Source of the DNA: Mesorhizobium mediterraneum
Lineage (GTDB): Bacteria; Pseudomonadota; Alphaproteobacteria; Rhizobiales; Rhizobiaceae
Length of the DNA: 64,000 nucleotides
NCBI RefSeq assembly: GCF_002284565.1
Contig: NZ_NPKI01000025.1
Location: 1 to 64,000, forward strand
Reading direction: 5' to 3'
Shown: positions 27,839 through 37,110 of the stretch, one piece after another
Numbering within the stretch: the stretch's first letter is position 1
Layout of the letters: each line of letters starts with the position of its first letter
Notes under the pieces: generated by a model
Database searches by the model: none
The model's input: only the letters and a program-made list of their open reading frames with translations
Told to the model about the DNA's origin: nothing
Made by a program: the position numbers and the translations under genes

Positions 27839-29341
27839 ATGGCATTCGTCGCGGCATGGCGACTCAAGGCGACGGGCTCATCGGGATGTTATGTCTCCTT
27901 TGAGCTTTTGTCCGCAACCTTAGCAGTTGCGGCAATCTCCGCATTGCTGGCTTTTCACAACATCGACTTTCCGTTCGGTGTCCATCCCGACGAAGCCATC
28001 AAAGTGGGATTTGCCTTTGGACAACCCGACAATTACCGCCATCCACCACTGCTGATCGTATTGGCGCGGTTTGCAGCATGGCTCGATGGTGCCGTGCATG
28101 ACCGGGATTTTCGCTTGGCTGGCCGGACCGTCTGTGCATTTGCTTCCGTCGCGGCGAGCGTCCTCTTTTATCTCGTCTTGCGACGATATGCGGACAAGCT
28201 CAACGCTTTCCTGTGGGGTTGCGTTTTTGCGGCGTCACCGGCCATCACAATCCACGCGCACTACTTCAAAGAAGACGCAGTTCTTATTTTCGCGATCTGC
28301 ATAGGATTGCACGCGCTTGTGCGACTGAGAGAGCGCACCGACAGCGTCGACCTTCTTTATTTCGGGTTCGCATTGGGGCTCGCAATCACGGCCAAGTATG
28401 TCGGAGTCGCCAACAGTTTGGTGCTGTTCGTTGTGGCGATCACATATTGCAAACTGGAGTGGAGACAAGCCGCGATCGTTGCCGCAGTCGGCGCACTGAC
28501 CGTTCTGGCTGTCTATACCGCGTCGCTTTTGACCGAAACCGGCAGCGGGCTTTCGACCATACTCCGAGGCTTCGTTATTGAACTAAACCATGTTGAAGAA
28601 GGGCACGATCTGAAAGAGTGGTTTTTCGAGGGCTACGGGCTGACTCACTTCCGTTATCACCTGATTCCCAGCCTCACGGTGCCGACGATGGTGATCTCAC
28701 TGGGAGCAATCGCCATCGCTATTCTTGGCGATCGCAACAGGGCTGTCGCCGCTTTCGCGGGCGCGGCCATTGCGTGGCTTTTCATGCTCGAGCTCTCGCC
28801 GCTCAAGATCATAGGCTCCATGCGTTATGTTTTGCCCGTGGTAATCTATCTGCTTCTGGCGGCCGGCATTGCCTGCTCCAAAGCGATAGCGCCCAGGTCG
28901 CATTGGATGAGCGCCGGCCTGGGGCTTCTGGCCATGGCCGCCAGTTCTCATGCCAGCATCGAGTACACCGGATCTATGAGCAGGGAAAATGATACCCGCT
29001 TCGCAGCGATGCGTTTTCTCGAAACCCGGGGCATTACCCGTTTCTTTGCGGATTATTTAATGGGAGAGCCGGCACCCGAGACACGGGACTATCGAGATTT
29101 GTCGTCGGTCGACTATCTCGTATCGCAGAGATTTGCGCGATATCTGCGCGGCGGAGGTCTGAGCGAGCAACCCCAGCTTACCTACGTGCTGGCCGGCATG
29201 TTTCGGTGTCTCGACGGCCATGTCGCGGCGCAGTTCTCAAGATTGTACGGCGACTACGCATACGTGGCACCCACCGTGAAGATTTATGATCTGCGGCAAG
29301 CGCGATTTTGTATCCCGGATCCTGCCGAACTTGGACCTTGA
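27839..29341 (+). CDS. GT-C fold membrane glycosyltransferase (GT39/ArnT-like)
   Basis: A polytopic protein of about 500 residues using lipid-phosphate sugar as donor, by family. The first periplasmic loop carries HPDEAIKV, the acidic Asp-Glu pair that binds metal in GT-C enzymes, followed by the YRHPP motif. Some ten hydrophobic segments follow and a soluble C-terminal part has no match I recognise. The ATG at 27839 is favoured by AGAGG six bases upstream; a GTG at 27761 would add 26 residues. It is divergent from the dehydratase gene and stands alone. It may decorate lipid A or the polysaccharide; no ArnT pathway genes are present in the window. Confidence 0.82.
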   Translation: MAFVAAWRLKATGSSGCYVSFELLSATLAVAAISALLAFHNIDFPFGVHPDEAIKVGFAFGQPDNYRHPPLLIVLARFAAWLDGAVHDRDFRLAGRTVCAFASVAASVLFYLVLRRYADKLNAFLWGCVFAASPAITIHAHYFKEDAVLIFAICIGLHALVRLRERTDSVDLLYFGFALGLAITAKYVGVANSLVLFVVAITYCKLEWRQAAIVAAVGALTVLAVYTASLLTETGSGLSTILRGFVIELNHVEEGHDLKEWFFEGYGLTHFRYHLIPSLTVPTMVISLGAIAIAILGDRNRAVAAFAGAAIAWLFMLELSPLKIIGSMRYVLPVVIYLLLAAGIACSKAIAPRSHWMSAGLGLLAMAASSHASIEYTGSMSRENDTRFAAMRFLETRGITRFFADYLMGEPAPETRDYRDLSSVDYLVSQRFARYLRGGGLSEQPQLTYVLAGMFRCLDGHVAAQFSRLYGDYAYVAPTVKIYDLRQARFCIPDPAELGP

Positions 29342-29443
29342 TCAGCCCGGTTTGCACTGGTTTGCTGTGGGGCTCGAAGAGTGCCAAGCGCCAAACACGA
29401 TAGTGCTAAGCCCCAAATTGATATGGCAAAAATCTAGCCTATA

Positions 29444-30268
29444 TCACAACATATTTGAAAATAAATCTTCAACAATTGTTCCATCCGACAAGTACATCTT
29501 CATATCATTTTCGCCTACGAAAAAAGACGCGTACTCATTTTCAATAAATCCGTCGTCCTTGAGCGACAGCCAGCGGCGGATGTGCCAGGATGTATTTTGA
29601 TGCGCATCTTGCTCCTGCCGGAATCTTGCCCTAGCCTGTTCCAGCTTCTTTAGGAAATGATCGTATGTGCGAACAGGGAAATGGCGAATGAGAGCGCGGT
29701 CCGAGACCGAACGTTCGCCAATTTCATGTTCGATGCTGTGATTCCCACGGGCAATGGAACGCAGTCCCTGCAACGGGAAGAGCATTTTCCCGGGCATGCT
29801 TCGAAGCATGATTGGCAACTGCGTTGAAAGCGGCCTAGCCACCCTGTAGCGTGCAGCAAGGAGCGGGTTCTTAGCAAATTCAGAAAATTCAGCCTTCAGT
29901 GGCACCATATTGTGCCTTGGGCACATCAAAGGGCATTGCAGTTCATCTGCAATTTCCTTGAAGGTTGATCCTAATCCTGAAATGAACTCGTCGGCATCCA
30001 GACTTATCGCAAGATCTATCCCTCTTTGAGATAGGCATTCCGCCAAACGTCCCGCCCATACATCCTGCCTATAGTCGGTGTTCTCCTCGGAGAGAATCGT
30101 CATTGGAATATCTTTTGAAAGGTCCTCAATTATATCCCGAGTTCCATCGGTGGATAGATTGTCAATTATCCCAAAGTAATCAAATCCCTGACTTTCATGA
30201 AATCTCAAATTTTTTTCAATGACGTCGGCCTCGTCCCGCACGATCATTATCAAACCTAGCGTTTTCAC
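29444..30268 (-). CDS. Glycosyltransferase family 2-like protein (Glyco_tranf_2_4)
   Basis: A 274-residue GT-A protein. MIVRDEADVIEKNL near the N terminus, the DNLSTDGT segment and the DAD metal motif at residues 91-93 (SLDADEF) match the group of glycosyltransferases that often sit in O-antigen clusters. The gene is visibly richer in A and T than the glycogen or cys genes, suggesting acquisition. It is the last gene on the minus strand of the ABC-exporter group and converges with the GT-C gene. The spacer to it (102 bases) shows no clear terminator. Donor and acceptor are unknown. Confidence 0.85.
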   Translation of the reverse strand: MKTLGLIMIVRDEADVIEKNLRFHESQGFDYFGIIDNLSTDGTRDIIEDLSKDIPMTILSEENTDYRQDVWAGRLAECLSQRGIDLAISLDADEFISGLGSTFKEIADELQCPLMCPRHNMVPLKAEFSEFAKNPLLAARYRVARPLSTQLPIMLRSMPGKMLFPLQGLRSIARGNHSIEHEIGERSVSDRALIRHFPVRTYDHFLKKLEQARARFRQEQDAHQNTSWHIRRWLSLKDDGFIENEYASFFVGENDMKMYLSDGTIVEDLFSNML

Positions 30269-30328
30269 TATTCTATTTTTCTCGATTTGATTCTATCAAA
30301 ATGACTTCGATCGCGGGAAAGCGCCAAA

Positions 30329-31861
30329 TCAATCAAAAGACGTCCCGGCATTTTTCTGGGTTCTTTCGGCAACATCATCTTCATACGAAACGGTGAGCAT
30401 GGGCTCCAGGTTGAGATAGCCTATTGCAAGCAGATCTGGCTCAGGCGAAACGCGAAAAAGCTCGGCGTCCACAACCCTATGCATCGTGTAGGTTTCACCT
30501 GCAACTGTGCCGGTTACCTCGCAATTTGCGACATAGGTTCCCGGGAGAAATCTACAGTCAAATTCGAACCGTACGTGGCGCGTTGTCGTCTTCGATACCG
30601 ACCTCAACTGCGATCCGGGTGTACGATTGCTATTGGCGCCTCCAAGGCCAACACCATTGAGCAACTTGATGAACATTCCAAACCCAACATTGTTGGCTTC
30701 TGCCGAGAAATCTACAAAGTATTCAAATACATAGCGTTTTCCAAGCTGTAGAGTGTTCACACGCTCTCCAGCGAATGTGAGAATCCGAATATCACGGATA
30801 CGGGCACCCCGTTCTTCCAGATGTATAACTGATTGCGACACAAGTGTCGGATCAAAGTGCTCTGCATATTTGACCATTTGAACTTGATCTTGAATTTGAG
30901 GCAGCGAAGGTCCAGCCTCTTGGCCAGAGTTTGGCAACGAATCCGTGGTTATCTCGTCCCCATCGGCAGCCGGGGTTGTTTGTTGAACCAATATCCCCGT
31001 TTGAGCGGGATTCAGATCTGGCATTCCTACAATGGCCGCGCGGACCTCGCCGGCCGCCTGGGTACTCGCATTCACCAGTCGCTGGTATTGGTTGACCACC
31101 GCCTTCGCGGGCCCTTCGAATATCTTCTCGCCAGCATCAATCAGCATGGCTCGCGTGCACAATTGAACGATCGTCGATGCGCCGTGGCTGACGAACAGGA
31201 TGGTGCCTCCCCTGTCCTTGATCTGCTCGATGCGGGTGAAGCATTTGCGTTGGAACGCCTCGTCGCCCACGGCAAGCGCTTCGTCCACCACCAGAATATC
31301 CGGGTCGACATTGATTGCGGTGGCAAATGCTAGCCGCACATACATGCCTGAAGAATAGGTCCTCACCGGCTGATCAATGAAGGGGCCGATGTCGGCGAAG
31401 CGTGCAATGTCGTCGAAGCGCCACTCCATCTCCTTGTGCGGCACGCCAAGGATGGAAGCATTGAGGAAGACGTTCTCGCGACCAGTGAACTCGGGATTGA
31501 AGCCGGCGCCAAGTTCGAGCAGTGCGGCGACGCGACCGTTGACCTCGACCGAACCGCTGGTCGGCTGCAGCGTGCCGCAGACAATCTGCAACAGGGTCGA
31601 CTTGCCGGAGCCGTTGCGACCGATGATGCCGACTGTCTCGCCATGACCGATCTCGAACGAGACACCTGACAAGGCAGCGAAATCGCGAAAATAGCGGCGC
31701 GGCGGACGACCGACCAGCCGCTCAAGCCGCGGCACCACCATCTGCTTGAAGCGATCCTCCGGCCGCTCGAACATGACATAGTGTTTCGACACATCGCGCA
31801 CGCGGATGGCGACATCCGAACCGTGGTCGCCACCTTCTACGCCCGATTTATCAGAGAACAT
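30329..31861 (-). CDS. wzt: O-antigen ABC exporter ATPase with C-terminal carbohydrate-binding domain
   Basis: Powers export of a finished lipid-linked polysaccharide through Wzm. From the ATG at 31861 it has 510 residues; an AGGGG site lies upstream, and the start overlaps the wzm end by 11 bases. The N-terminal ABC domain has Walker A GRNGSGKST, the signature YSSGMYVRL and Walker B ILVVDEALAVGD. After a poorly conserved linker, residues from about 345 form the beta-sandwich Wzt C domain that recognises the terminal modification of the chain. The 3' part is visibly lower in GC than the 5' part, which fits exchange of the specificity domain. Confidence 0.93.
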   Translation of the reverse strand: MFSDKSGVEGGDHGSDVAIRVRDVSKHYVMFERPEDRFKQMVVPRLERLVGRPPRRYFRDFAALSGVSFEIGHGETVGIIGRNGSGKSTLLQIVCGTLQPTSGSVEVNGRVAALLELGAGFNPEFTGRENVFLNASILGVPHKEMEWRFDDIARFADIGPFIDQPVRTYSSGMYVRLAFATAINVDPDILVVDEALAVGDEAFQRKCFTRIEQIKDRGGTILFVSHGASTIVQLCTRAMLIDAGEKIFEGPAKAVVNQYQRLVNASTQAAGEVRAAIVGMPDLNPAQTGILVQQTTPAADGDEITTDSLPNSGQEAGPSLPQIQDQVQMVKYAEHFDPTLVSQSVIHLEERGARIRDIRILTFAGERVNTLQLGKRYVFEYFVDFSAEANNVGFGMFIKLLNGVGLGGANSNRTPGSQLRSVSKTTTRHVRFEFDCRFLPGTYVANCEVTGTVAGETYTMHRVVDAELFRVSPEPDLLAIGYLNLEPMLTVSYEDDVAERTQKNAGTSFD

Positions 31862-32630
31862 CGGCAAAGCCCCTGCGGGTCTTCTGGAAAAATTCATAAC
31901 CTAGAAACGCTACCGCGGCCGACACCAGTGAGTAATAGCCAAGCGCTGTCCAGTTCGGCTGTATACCGAAGATGACCACATCACGAAAACTCTCGACGGG
32001 AATCGCGAGCGGGTTGAGCGAAAGCCAAGGTTGCAGCCATGTCGGCAGCGACGTCCTCTGAAAGAACACCGGCGATAAGAACATCGTCGCCGTCACCAGC
32101 GGCGCCACGATCTGGCTCATGTCGCGAAAATAGACGCCAACCGATGCTAACATCCAGGCGATGCCGAGCACGAGAACAATCAGCGGTGCGAACACTACCG
32201 GCGCCAATACCACCGTCAGCGGGATTTTGCCGAACACGATGTAGGCAAAAACGAGCAGCACCAGAAGGCTGACGGCCGCATGGAACAAGGCCGCGCCGGC
32301 CGAAACCACGGGCAAGATCTGGATCGGGAAGATAATCTTCTTGACGTAGTTGACGTTGGCGACAATTAGCCCGGACGCCAGCGACACCACCTCTGCAAAA
32401 AACTGGAATACGATCAGTCCGCAAAACAAGATGACCGCAAACTCGCCGGTCGAATGCGTGGCATTCTGCTGGTCAGGGGTCGTCCAGTGCGATTTCAACA
32501 CCACGCCGAAAACGAATGTGTAGACGGCCAGCATGAACAGCGGATTGAGGAGCGACCATAAAAGGCCGAGCACCGAACCACGGTACCGCCCGGCGATCTC
32601 GCGACGGATGAGAGAGAGAATCAATGTCAT
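31851..32630 (-). CDS. wzm: O-antigen ABC exporter permease
   Basis: A 259-residue ABC-2 type membrane protein with six hydrophobic segments and the N-terminal amphipathic segment IRREIAGRYRGSVLGLLWSL, characteristic of Wzm/RfbA exporters; the YFRDMSQIV segment near the last third is also typical. It forms the channel for undecaprenyl-linked polysaccharide with Wzt. The start follows a GGA-containing site. It lies 144 bases after the RgpF-like gene on the same strand, so the group is probably one transcript. Confidence 0.93.
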   Translation of the reverse strand: MTLILSLIRREIAGRYRGSVLGLLWSLLNPLFMLAVYTFVFGVVLKSHWTTPDQQNATHSTGEFAVILFCGLIVFQFFAEVVSLASGLIVANVNYVKKIIFPIQILPVVSAGAALFHAAVSLLVLLVFAYIVFGKIPLTVVLAPVVFAPLIVLVLGIAWMLASVGVYFRDMSQIVAPLVTATMFLSPVFFQRTSLPTWLQPWLSLNPLAIPVESFRDVVIFGIQPNWTALGYYSLVSAAVAFLGYEFFQKTRRGFADVL

Positions 32631-32774
32631 AACGTCCTTTTTTCATCTCCCTCCTGGCGACCAGAAGGTCCCTAAAGCCAGCGAACTGTTGTGCTCGTTC
32701 AGGTCGGGAACAGTAAGCCCATGTCCCCAGCTTTCCTGATAACCCAAGCCGCCCACGACGCTTTAACAACCGCG

Positions 32775-34466
32775 TCACAATACAGGCACGTCGTTCTCGA
32801 CTGAGGAATACCTATGGATTTCCTGTCCTTGAAGGATGACGCTCGATGCAACAAAACCTTGGCTCCGCGCGATCGGGCAGAACGTCCTCTCGATCGCATG
32901 GGCGAGGGTGCCGTCTTGCTGACCGTTTTCCATTTCGAAAGTGAGGCTCGCTTCGGGAATCACTCTCAAAGGCGCAAGTGCCTGCGGCACAAACCAAAAC
33001 ATCGAACCGGCAAAAAATCCCAGCTCAAAATTCTCGTCGGAATCGAAAATAGTCATCTCTTGGAGCAACCGGCGCATCGTCTGACGATTTGCACCCCAGA
33101 ACCGATCATTGGTTAGATAATATCGATGTGGGCCGACGATGCCGACTTCGCCGGTTCTGAGCAATTTTATGGATCTTAGTACCGTCAATGAATCGCCTGC
33201 AACAGACCGGTACAACCTATCTCTCCAAACGACTCCATTGGCGCTATACGTACTCATCTTGGAATGGATTTTTAAGACCGCTTTATATCGGTCAAGCACA
33301 CCGCTTCGATAAACCGAAATGAACGGACCAACATCCCGACCTCTATTCTCCGAGCAGTAAATTGAAATGCTCTGAGCCAAACAGCAGAATGTTGAGAGTA
33401 TCTTTGGGCAGTCGGCTTCAGCCGAAGTCGTCACATAGAGATCGAATGGAGCAACAATGTTTTGTAACAATCGATGAATATCATCGATCATTTCAATATA
33501 GTAAAGATGTAGGACTACCGCGACATCAACCTGCCCAGCCCTCGTCTTCCGCCACTGCGCCAATTTTGCTGACGGAATAGGTCTTCTATCAATCTTAAGG
33601 GCAGAAAGGTTGTCACTCCCACGCGCATAGCTAGCTCGGCTACGTCCAACCATTTCTTGTACCGAACCAAGGCGCTCTCTCTCGCAAAATTCATCGACGA
33701 AACCCAAGTCGATTTGATGGGGGTTCTCCCTTAAAACCTCAAGCTTCACATAGCCCAATTCGCGTGCAACAAGCCCCGCCAGATGGTGCACGGGATTAAA
33801 GTTCTGAATTGGCGGCGTTGCACTAGAAACGACATCTAGCTTGTCGGCATACTGCTTCTTGTCGCCTTCGCTCCAGCCATGGCTAGCGTCTTCAATTTGC
33901 TCAAGGGACGGCTGTAAGAGAGTTGTAACCACAGCATCATTACGTCTTAGCTCCGAGGATAAACCGAGCTCAAACTTCAGAATTGTGTCGATTTTTGAGT
34001 TAGTTGGCTCTATACTGTTCATGAATGCTATAAACCAAGGTCGCCTAAGAATACTCGATCCTAAAAATAACAAATACGACTGAACATGCCAAGAAAACTG
34101 CAAAGACTCGGTCGCCCCAACCACATCATGGGCAGAACCCAACTCGGACATCCTACTTAACGCACGCCTAAAAACATCGCGTGATAGGATTACAAAGCTG
34201 GAATTTATCAGCAATATGTTGCCGACTTCCCAATTTTCTAACGCGTAAGTCAATCCAACGCGGTAGCTATAGAAATCATATCCAAAATTAGGGCGCCTTA
34301 TTATTGTGAGATTAGGTAAGTTTTCTATCAGATCGAGAGCAATTTTGCTAGTCGTCACAAGAACGACTCTGTCAAAGAACCCACAGAGAGAACTCAATAG
34401 GTCAAAAAAATTGGGTTCGACGCGATCATTTACATCGAAGTGAGCAACAACGGCTACGCTATCCAC
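32775..34466 (-). CDS. RgpF-like rhamnan synthesis protein
   Basis: A protein of about 563 residues of the RgpF family (PF05045), which takes part in rhamnose-polymer assembly. Two related halves are visible: an N-terminal one beginning VDSVAVVAHFDVNDRVEPNF with the NFGYDFYSYR motif, and a C-terminal one beginning VDVAVVLHLYYIEMIDDI with GRDVGPFI and LKIHSKMS. I place the start at a GTG at 34466 that overlaps the end of the previous gene; the frame is open to an ATG at 34520. Composition is AT-rich relative to the flanks. The rhamnose genes just downstream in the cluster supply its likely substrate. Confidence 0.87.
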   Translation of the reverse strand: MDSVAVVAHFDVNDRVEPNFFDLLSSLCGFFDRVVLVTTSKIALDLIENLPNLTIIRRPNFGYDFYSYRVGLTYALENWEVGNILLINSSFVILSRDVFRRALSRMSELGSAHDVVGATESLQFSWHVQSYLLFLGSSILRRPWFIAFMNSIEPTNSKIDTILKFELGLSSELRRNDAVVTTLLQPSLEQIEDASHGWSEGDKKQYADKLDVVSSATPPIQNFNPVHHLAGLVARELGYVKLEVLRENPHQIDLGFVDEFCERERLGSVQEMVGRSRASYARGSDNLSALKIDRRPIPSAKLAQWRKTRAGQVDVAVVLHLYYIEMIDDIHRLLQNIVAPFDLYVTTSAEADCPKILSTFCCLAQSISIYCSENRGRDVGPFISVYRSGVLDRYKAVLKIHSKMSTYSANGVVWRDRLYRSVAGDSLTVLRSIKLLRTGEVGIVGPHRYYLTNDRFWGANRQTMRRLLQEMTIFDSDENFELGFFAGSMFWFVPQALAPLRVIPEASLTFEMENGQQDGTLAHAIERTFCPIARSQGFVASSVILQGQEIHRYSSVENDVPVL

Positions 34467-37110
34467 TGTAACCACGTCCCTTCTGCCGCAAACGACGATA
34501 TAGATATCTGGCCATGGCATGCAGTGTTGGAGACTGTCGAAGTACCGCTGATGCTCTTTCGGCTATTCGGCCGGGAGGTCGAATATTTAGAAAAATCTCC
34601 TTAGGTATGGGGGTACTCGAAATCTCCCCGTGGTTGGTCATTGCCACAAGCCGATCGAATAAACGCGATCGAGCTGCATCAATCCCGACAGGTTCGCTGG
34701 CTGGGTGAAAGAACTTCCCCCGAAGCGTTTCTTCCAGATATGAGAGGCCCCATTGCTGGTCGGGTTCCAGATAGCACCCTTCACCCCATTCATTCCACGC
34801 GTTGACAAAGATAAGGCGATTGTCAGGTTCAGCATGATCCTGCCTGGCTTGAAAGCGTAAGAAGCGAAGCCACTCACCAAATAGTTTAGGCGTTGAGTTA
34901 ACAATTATCGTCGGGTTGTTCTGTCGGCGCGCAGTATTGTCCCAACCTGGAATGATAGCCCTAAACATTTTGAAGGATGGCCTCAGGCGATTGGCGCTTT
35001 GGGCGATCATTTTTCGATAGTCAACGATACCGCCAGAGAAGTTGGGATTTGTAATAGCGGGAAATTCAGACGGGTGATTCTGAGGTCCGTTAAATTTGTG
35101 TGGCGGAAACTCGACCAGCGAGTCGGCCCCAACTTCTTCGGGTGCGGATATGTCGTAGAAGTCGACCACGCAAATATGGAGGCCTGGAAATCCATGAGCG
35201 GTGACACGATCACGCCATATAGAAAACCAGCGTTGGGGGTTCGGTATCTCTTTGGCCCGATAAACTACCAACAGAGGCGCACCGTCAATTTTGATATATC
35301 TTTGGTCACCGAAGTAAGCCAGCATCCCGTCGATAAATGCTTCGGCATCTCCTTCGGCATACTTTTGCTCGAGCAAGACATTTTTCGTGTCGCCATCCCA
35401 AGCACGCGTCCAATTTTCATTGGCCCAGCACATGCAAAATTTGAAATCTAAATCACTTTCTAAAAATAGATTGGCAGGCGTTTCCAGTACCCTTCTGCCG
35501 CTGAACCAATAGTGATAAAAGCAAAACCCATGCAATCCGTATAGCTTTGCAATTTCCACCTGTTCCCGCATGGTATTCGGGTGGGTAAGATCGTAGTATC
35601 CCAAATCACGGGGAATTTTTGGCTGATTGTGGCCAACGAAGTTTGGAGTGGCTCTGGCAACATTTGTCCACTCTGTGAACCCTGGCCCCCACCATTCAGA
35701 ATTTTCGTCTATTCGATGAAATTGAGGCAGGTAAAAAGCTATTAATTTGGAATCATCTTCTTCGATATTTACTGTTTCTTGCTCTTCCGGAATTTTGGAA
35801 AAGGCCTCGAACGAAGCTGAGTGATTGCCGGCTTCGTGTGCGGAACTCGACAATTCGCCGTTTGATCGAATTTCGAGCGCTAGTTTTTCGGTCTTAAAAT
35901 TCTGTATTTGATAATTTAGATCAAACACAAGGTTTTGATTTTTTTGAAGTTCGCGCGTTAGATAGTTTGATTCCTCCGTCAAACGTAGAAAATCCGCGCG
36001 CTCCTCTGTTAGTTGCGCGGCCAACACCTGAACTTCTGAATCTTTTTGCCTTTGCTCAGATGTCAGTCTCGCTATCTCGTCTTCGCGCTGTTCGATTAAT
36101 TGCCGCTGGGCGGTGTTTTCTCGATTGAGCACCTGAAGACGCGCATCAAGTTCAGGGAAGAATGCATCGCCGAAGACGGGAGCGACCGCATCAAACTCAG
36201 CTTTGATGCGGTCCAGAATTGCCATGGCCGTGGCATCATTGGCATGTATCTCCAGAGCCTTGAGTGCAGAGTAAGCATCTTTCACCCAGTTCCCGATGCG
36301 CTCGTCCGCCAAGAGCATGCCGTCACTCGCTACGTGGTGCTGGTGATCGGTTGAAATATGGGCGTCGACTTCAGCGGCGGCTTCCTCGATTGGCCGTGGC
36401 CAGACAAGATCGAGCGCAGTACCGATCTTTTCTAGGGCCAGTCGCCAATTTTGTACCATCCCCTCGTAGGATACGAACACGCGCGGCGCCCCGCGCGTCG
36501 AACACTCGGCTTCCAATTCATGGCGAAGCCAAAGCAGCGCACCGAACCCCAGCGTTGACCCGCCCCGTTTGCCCAGCGAGGCGATGACCGCAAGCGGATT
36601 GCGACTTGCAAGCACGTATCGCTGATCGATTTTCATCGACTTCAAGACGTCCGCATACAGCGGCACGAAACGCGAGATGCGCGGCTCCTTAAGCACCAGG
36701 AGCGGTGCGTTGCCATATTCCTCGTCGATCAACCGTGCGATCTCGGCCCGATAGAGTCGGGCACGCGCCTTCGACAGGTCGCTCAGATCGAAAGCCCGCC
36801 AGTCATCCCATCGGCTGCCAGCCTCGGCCAGCATCCGGTCATGGAGTTCCATAAGCCGCAGCGGCTCCCAGTGGCCTGTTTCGTTGGTTGGATTGGCGCC
36901 GAGCATATTCTTCGGTAACCCGGCGCCGAGCAGGCTGATCGCCCTGGTCAGTGCACTGGTGCCGGAACGGTGCATGCCGAGCACCATAATACAGGTGCGC
37001 TTGGCGGCGGTCGGTTTGGCTTTGGCTCGCGCCTTCGCCGCTGCTTTGTCGGCGGCACGTGGCGCGGGCGTCGCACTACGCAAATTTTCCGGAGATGGTT
37101 GCTTGTTCAT
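34459..37110 (-). CDS. Sulfotransferase-like / coiled-coil / WbsX-like glycosyltransferase fusion
   Basis: An 883-residue three-part protein. Residues 38-245 form a sulfotransferase-like domain with a PAPS 5'-phosphate loop, GMHRSGTSALTR (45-56), and a 3'-phosphate motif, RNPLAVIASLGKR (170-182). Residues 320-415 are a heptad-rich coiled coil. Residues 455 to about 800 are a WbsX-type domain (KLIAFYLPQFHRIDEN, WWGPGFTEW, HGFCFYHYWFSG), found in O-antigen loci and treated as glycosyltransferase. The ATG at 37110 overlaps the rfbD stop as ATGA. The sulfotransferase part is GC-rich, the rest AT-rich, so the fusion looks like a mosaic. Sulfation is inferred; these domains are rarely characterised. 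Confidence 0.85.
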   Translation of the reverse strand: MNKQPSPENLRSATPAPRAADKAAAKARAKAKPTAAKRTCIMVLGMHRSGTSALTRAISLLGAGLPKNMLGANPTNETGHWEPLRLMELHDRMLAEAGSRWDDWRAFDLSDLSKARARLYRAEIARLIDEEYGNAPLLVLKEPRISRFVPLYADVLKSMKIDQRYVLASRNPLAVIASLGKRGGSTLGFGALLWLRHELEAECSTRGAPRVFVSYEGMVQNWRLALEKIGTALDLVWPRPIEEAAAEVDAHISTDHQHHVASDGMLLADERIGNWVKDAYSALKALEIHANDATAMAILDRIKAEFDAVAPVFGDAFFPELDARLQVLNRENTAQRQLIEQREDEIARLTSEQRQKDSEVQVLAAQLTEERADFLRLTEESNYLTRELQKNQNLVFDLNYQIQNFKTEKLALEIRSNGELSSSAHEAGNHSASFEAFSKIPEEQETVNIEEDDSKLIAFYLPQFHRIDENSEWWGPGFTEWTNVARATPNFVGHNQPKIPRDLGYYDLTHPNTMREQVEIAKLYGLHGFCFYHYWFSGRRVLETPANLFLESDLDFKFCMCWANENWTRAWDGDTKNVLLEQKYAEGDAEAFIDGMLAYFGDQRYIKIDGAPLLVVYRAKEIPNPQRWFSIWRDRVTAHGFPGLHICVVDFYDISAPEEVGADSLVEFPPHKFNGPQNHPSEFPAITNPNFSGGIVDYRKMIAQSANRLRPSFKMFRAIIPGWDNTARRQNNPTIIVNSTPKLFGEWLRFLRFQARQDHAEPDNRLIFVNAWNEWGEGCYLEPDQQWGLSYLEETLRGKFFHPASEPVGIDAARSRLFDRLVAMTNHGEISSTPIPKEIFLNIRPPGRIAERASAVLRQSPTLHAMARYLYRRLRQKGRGYSG

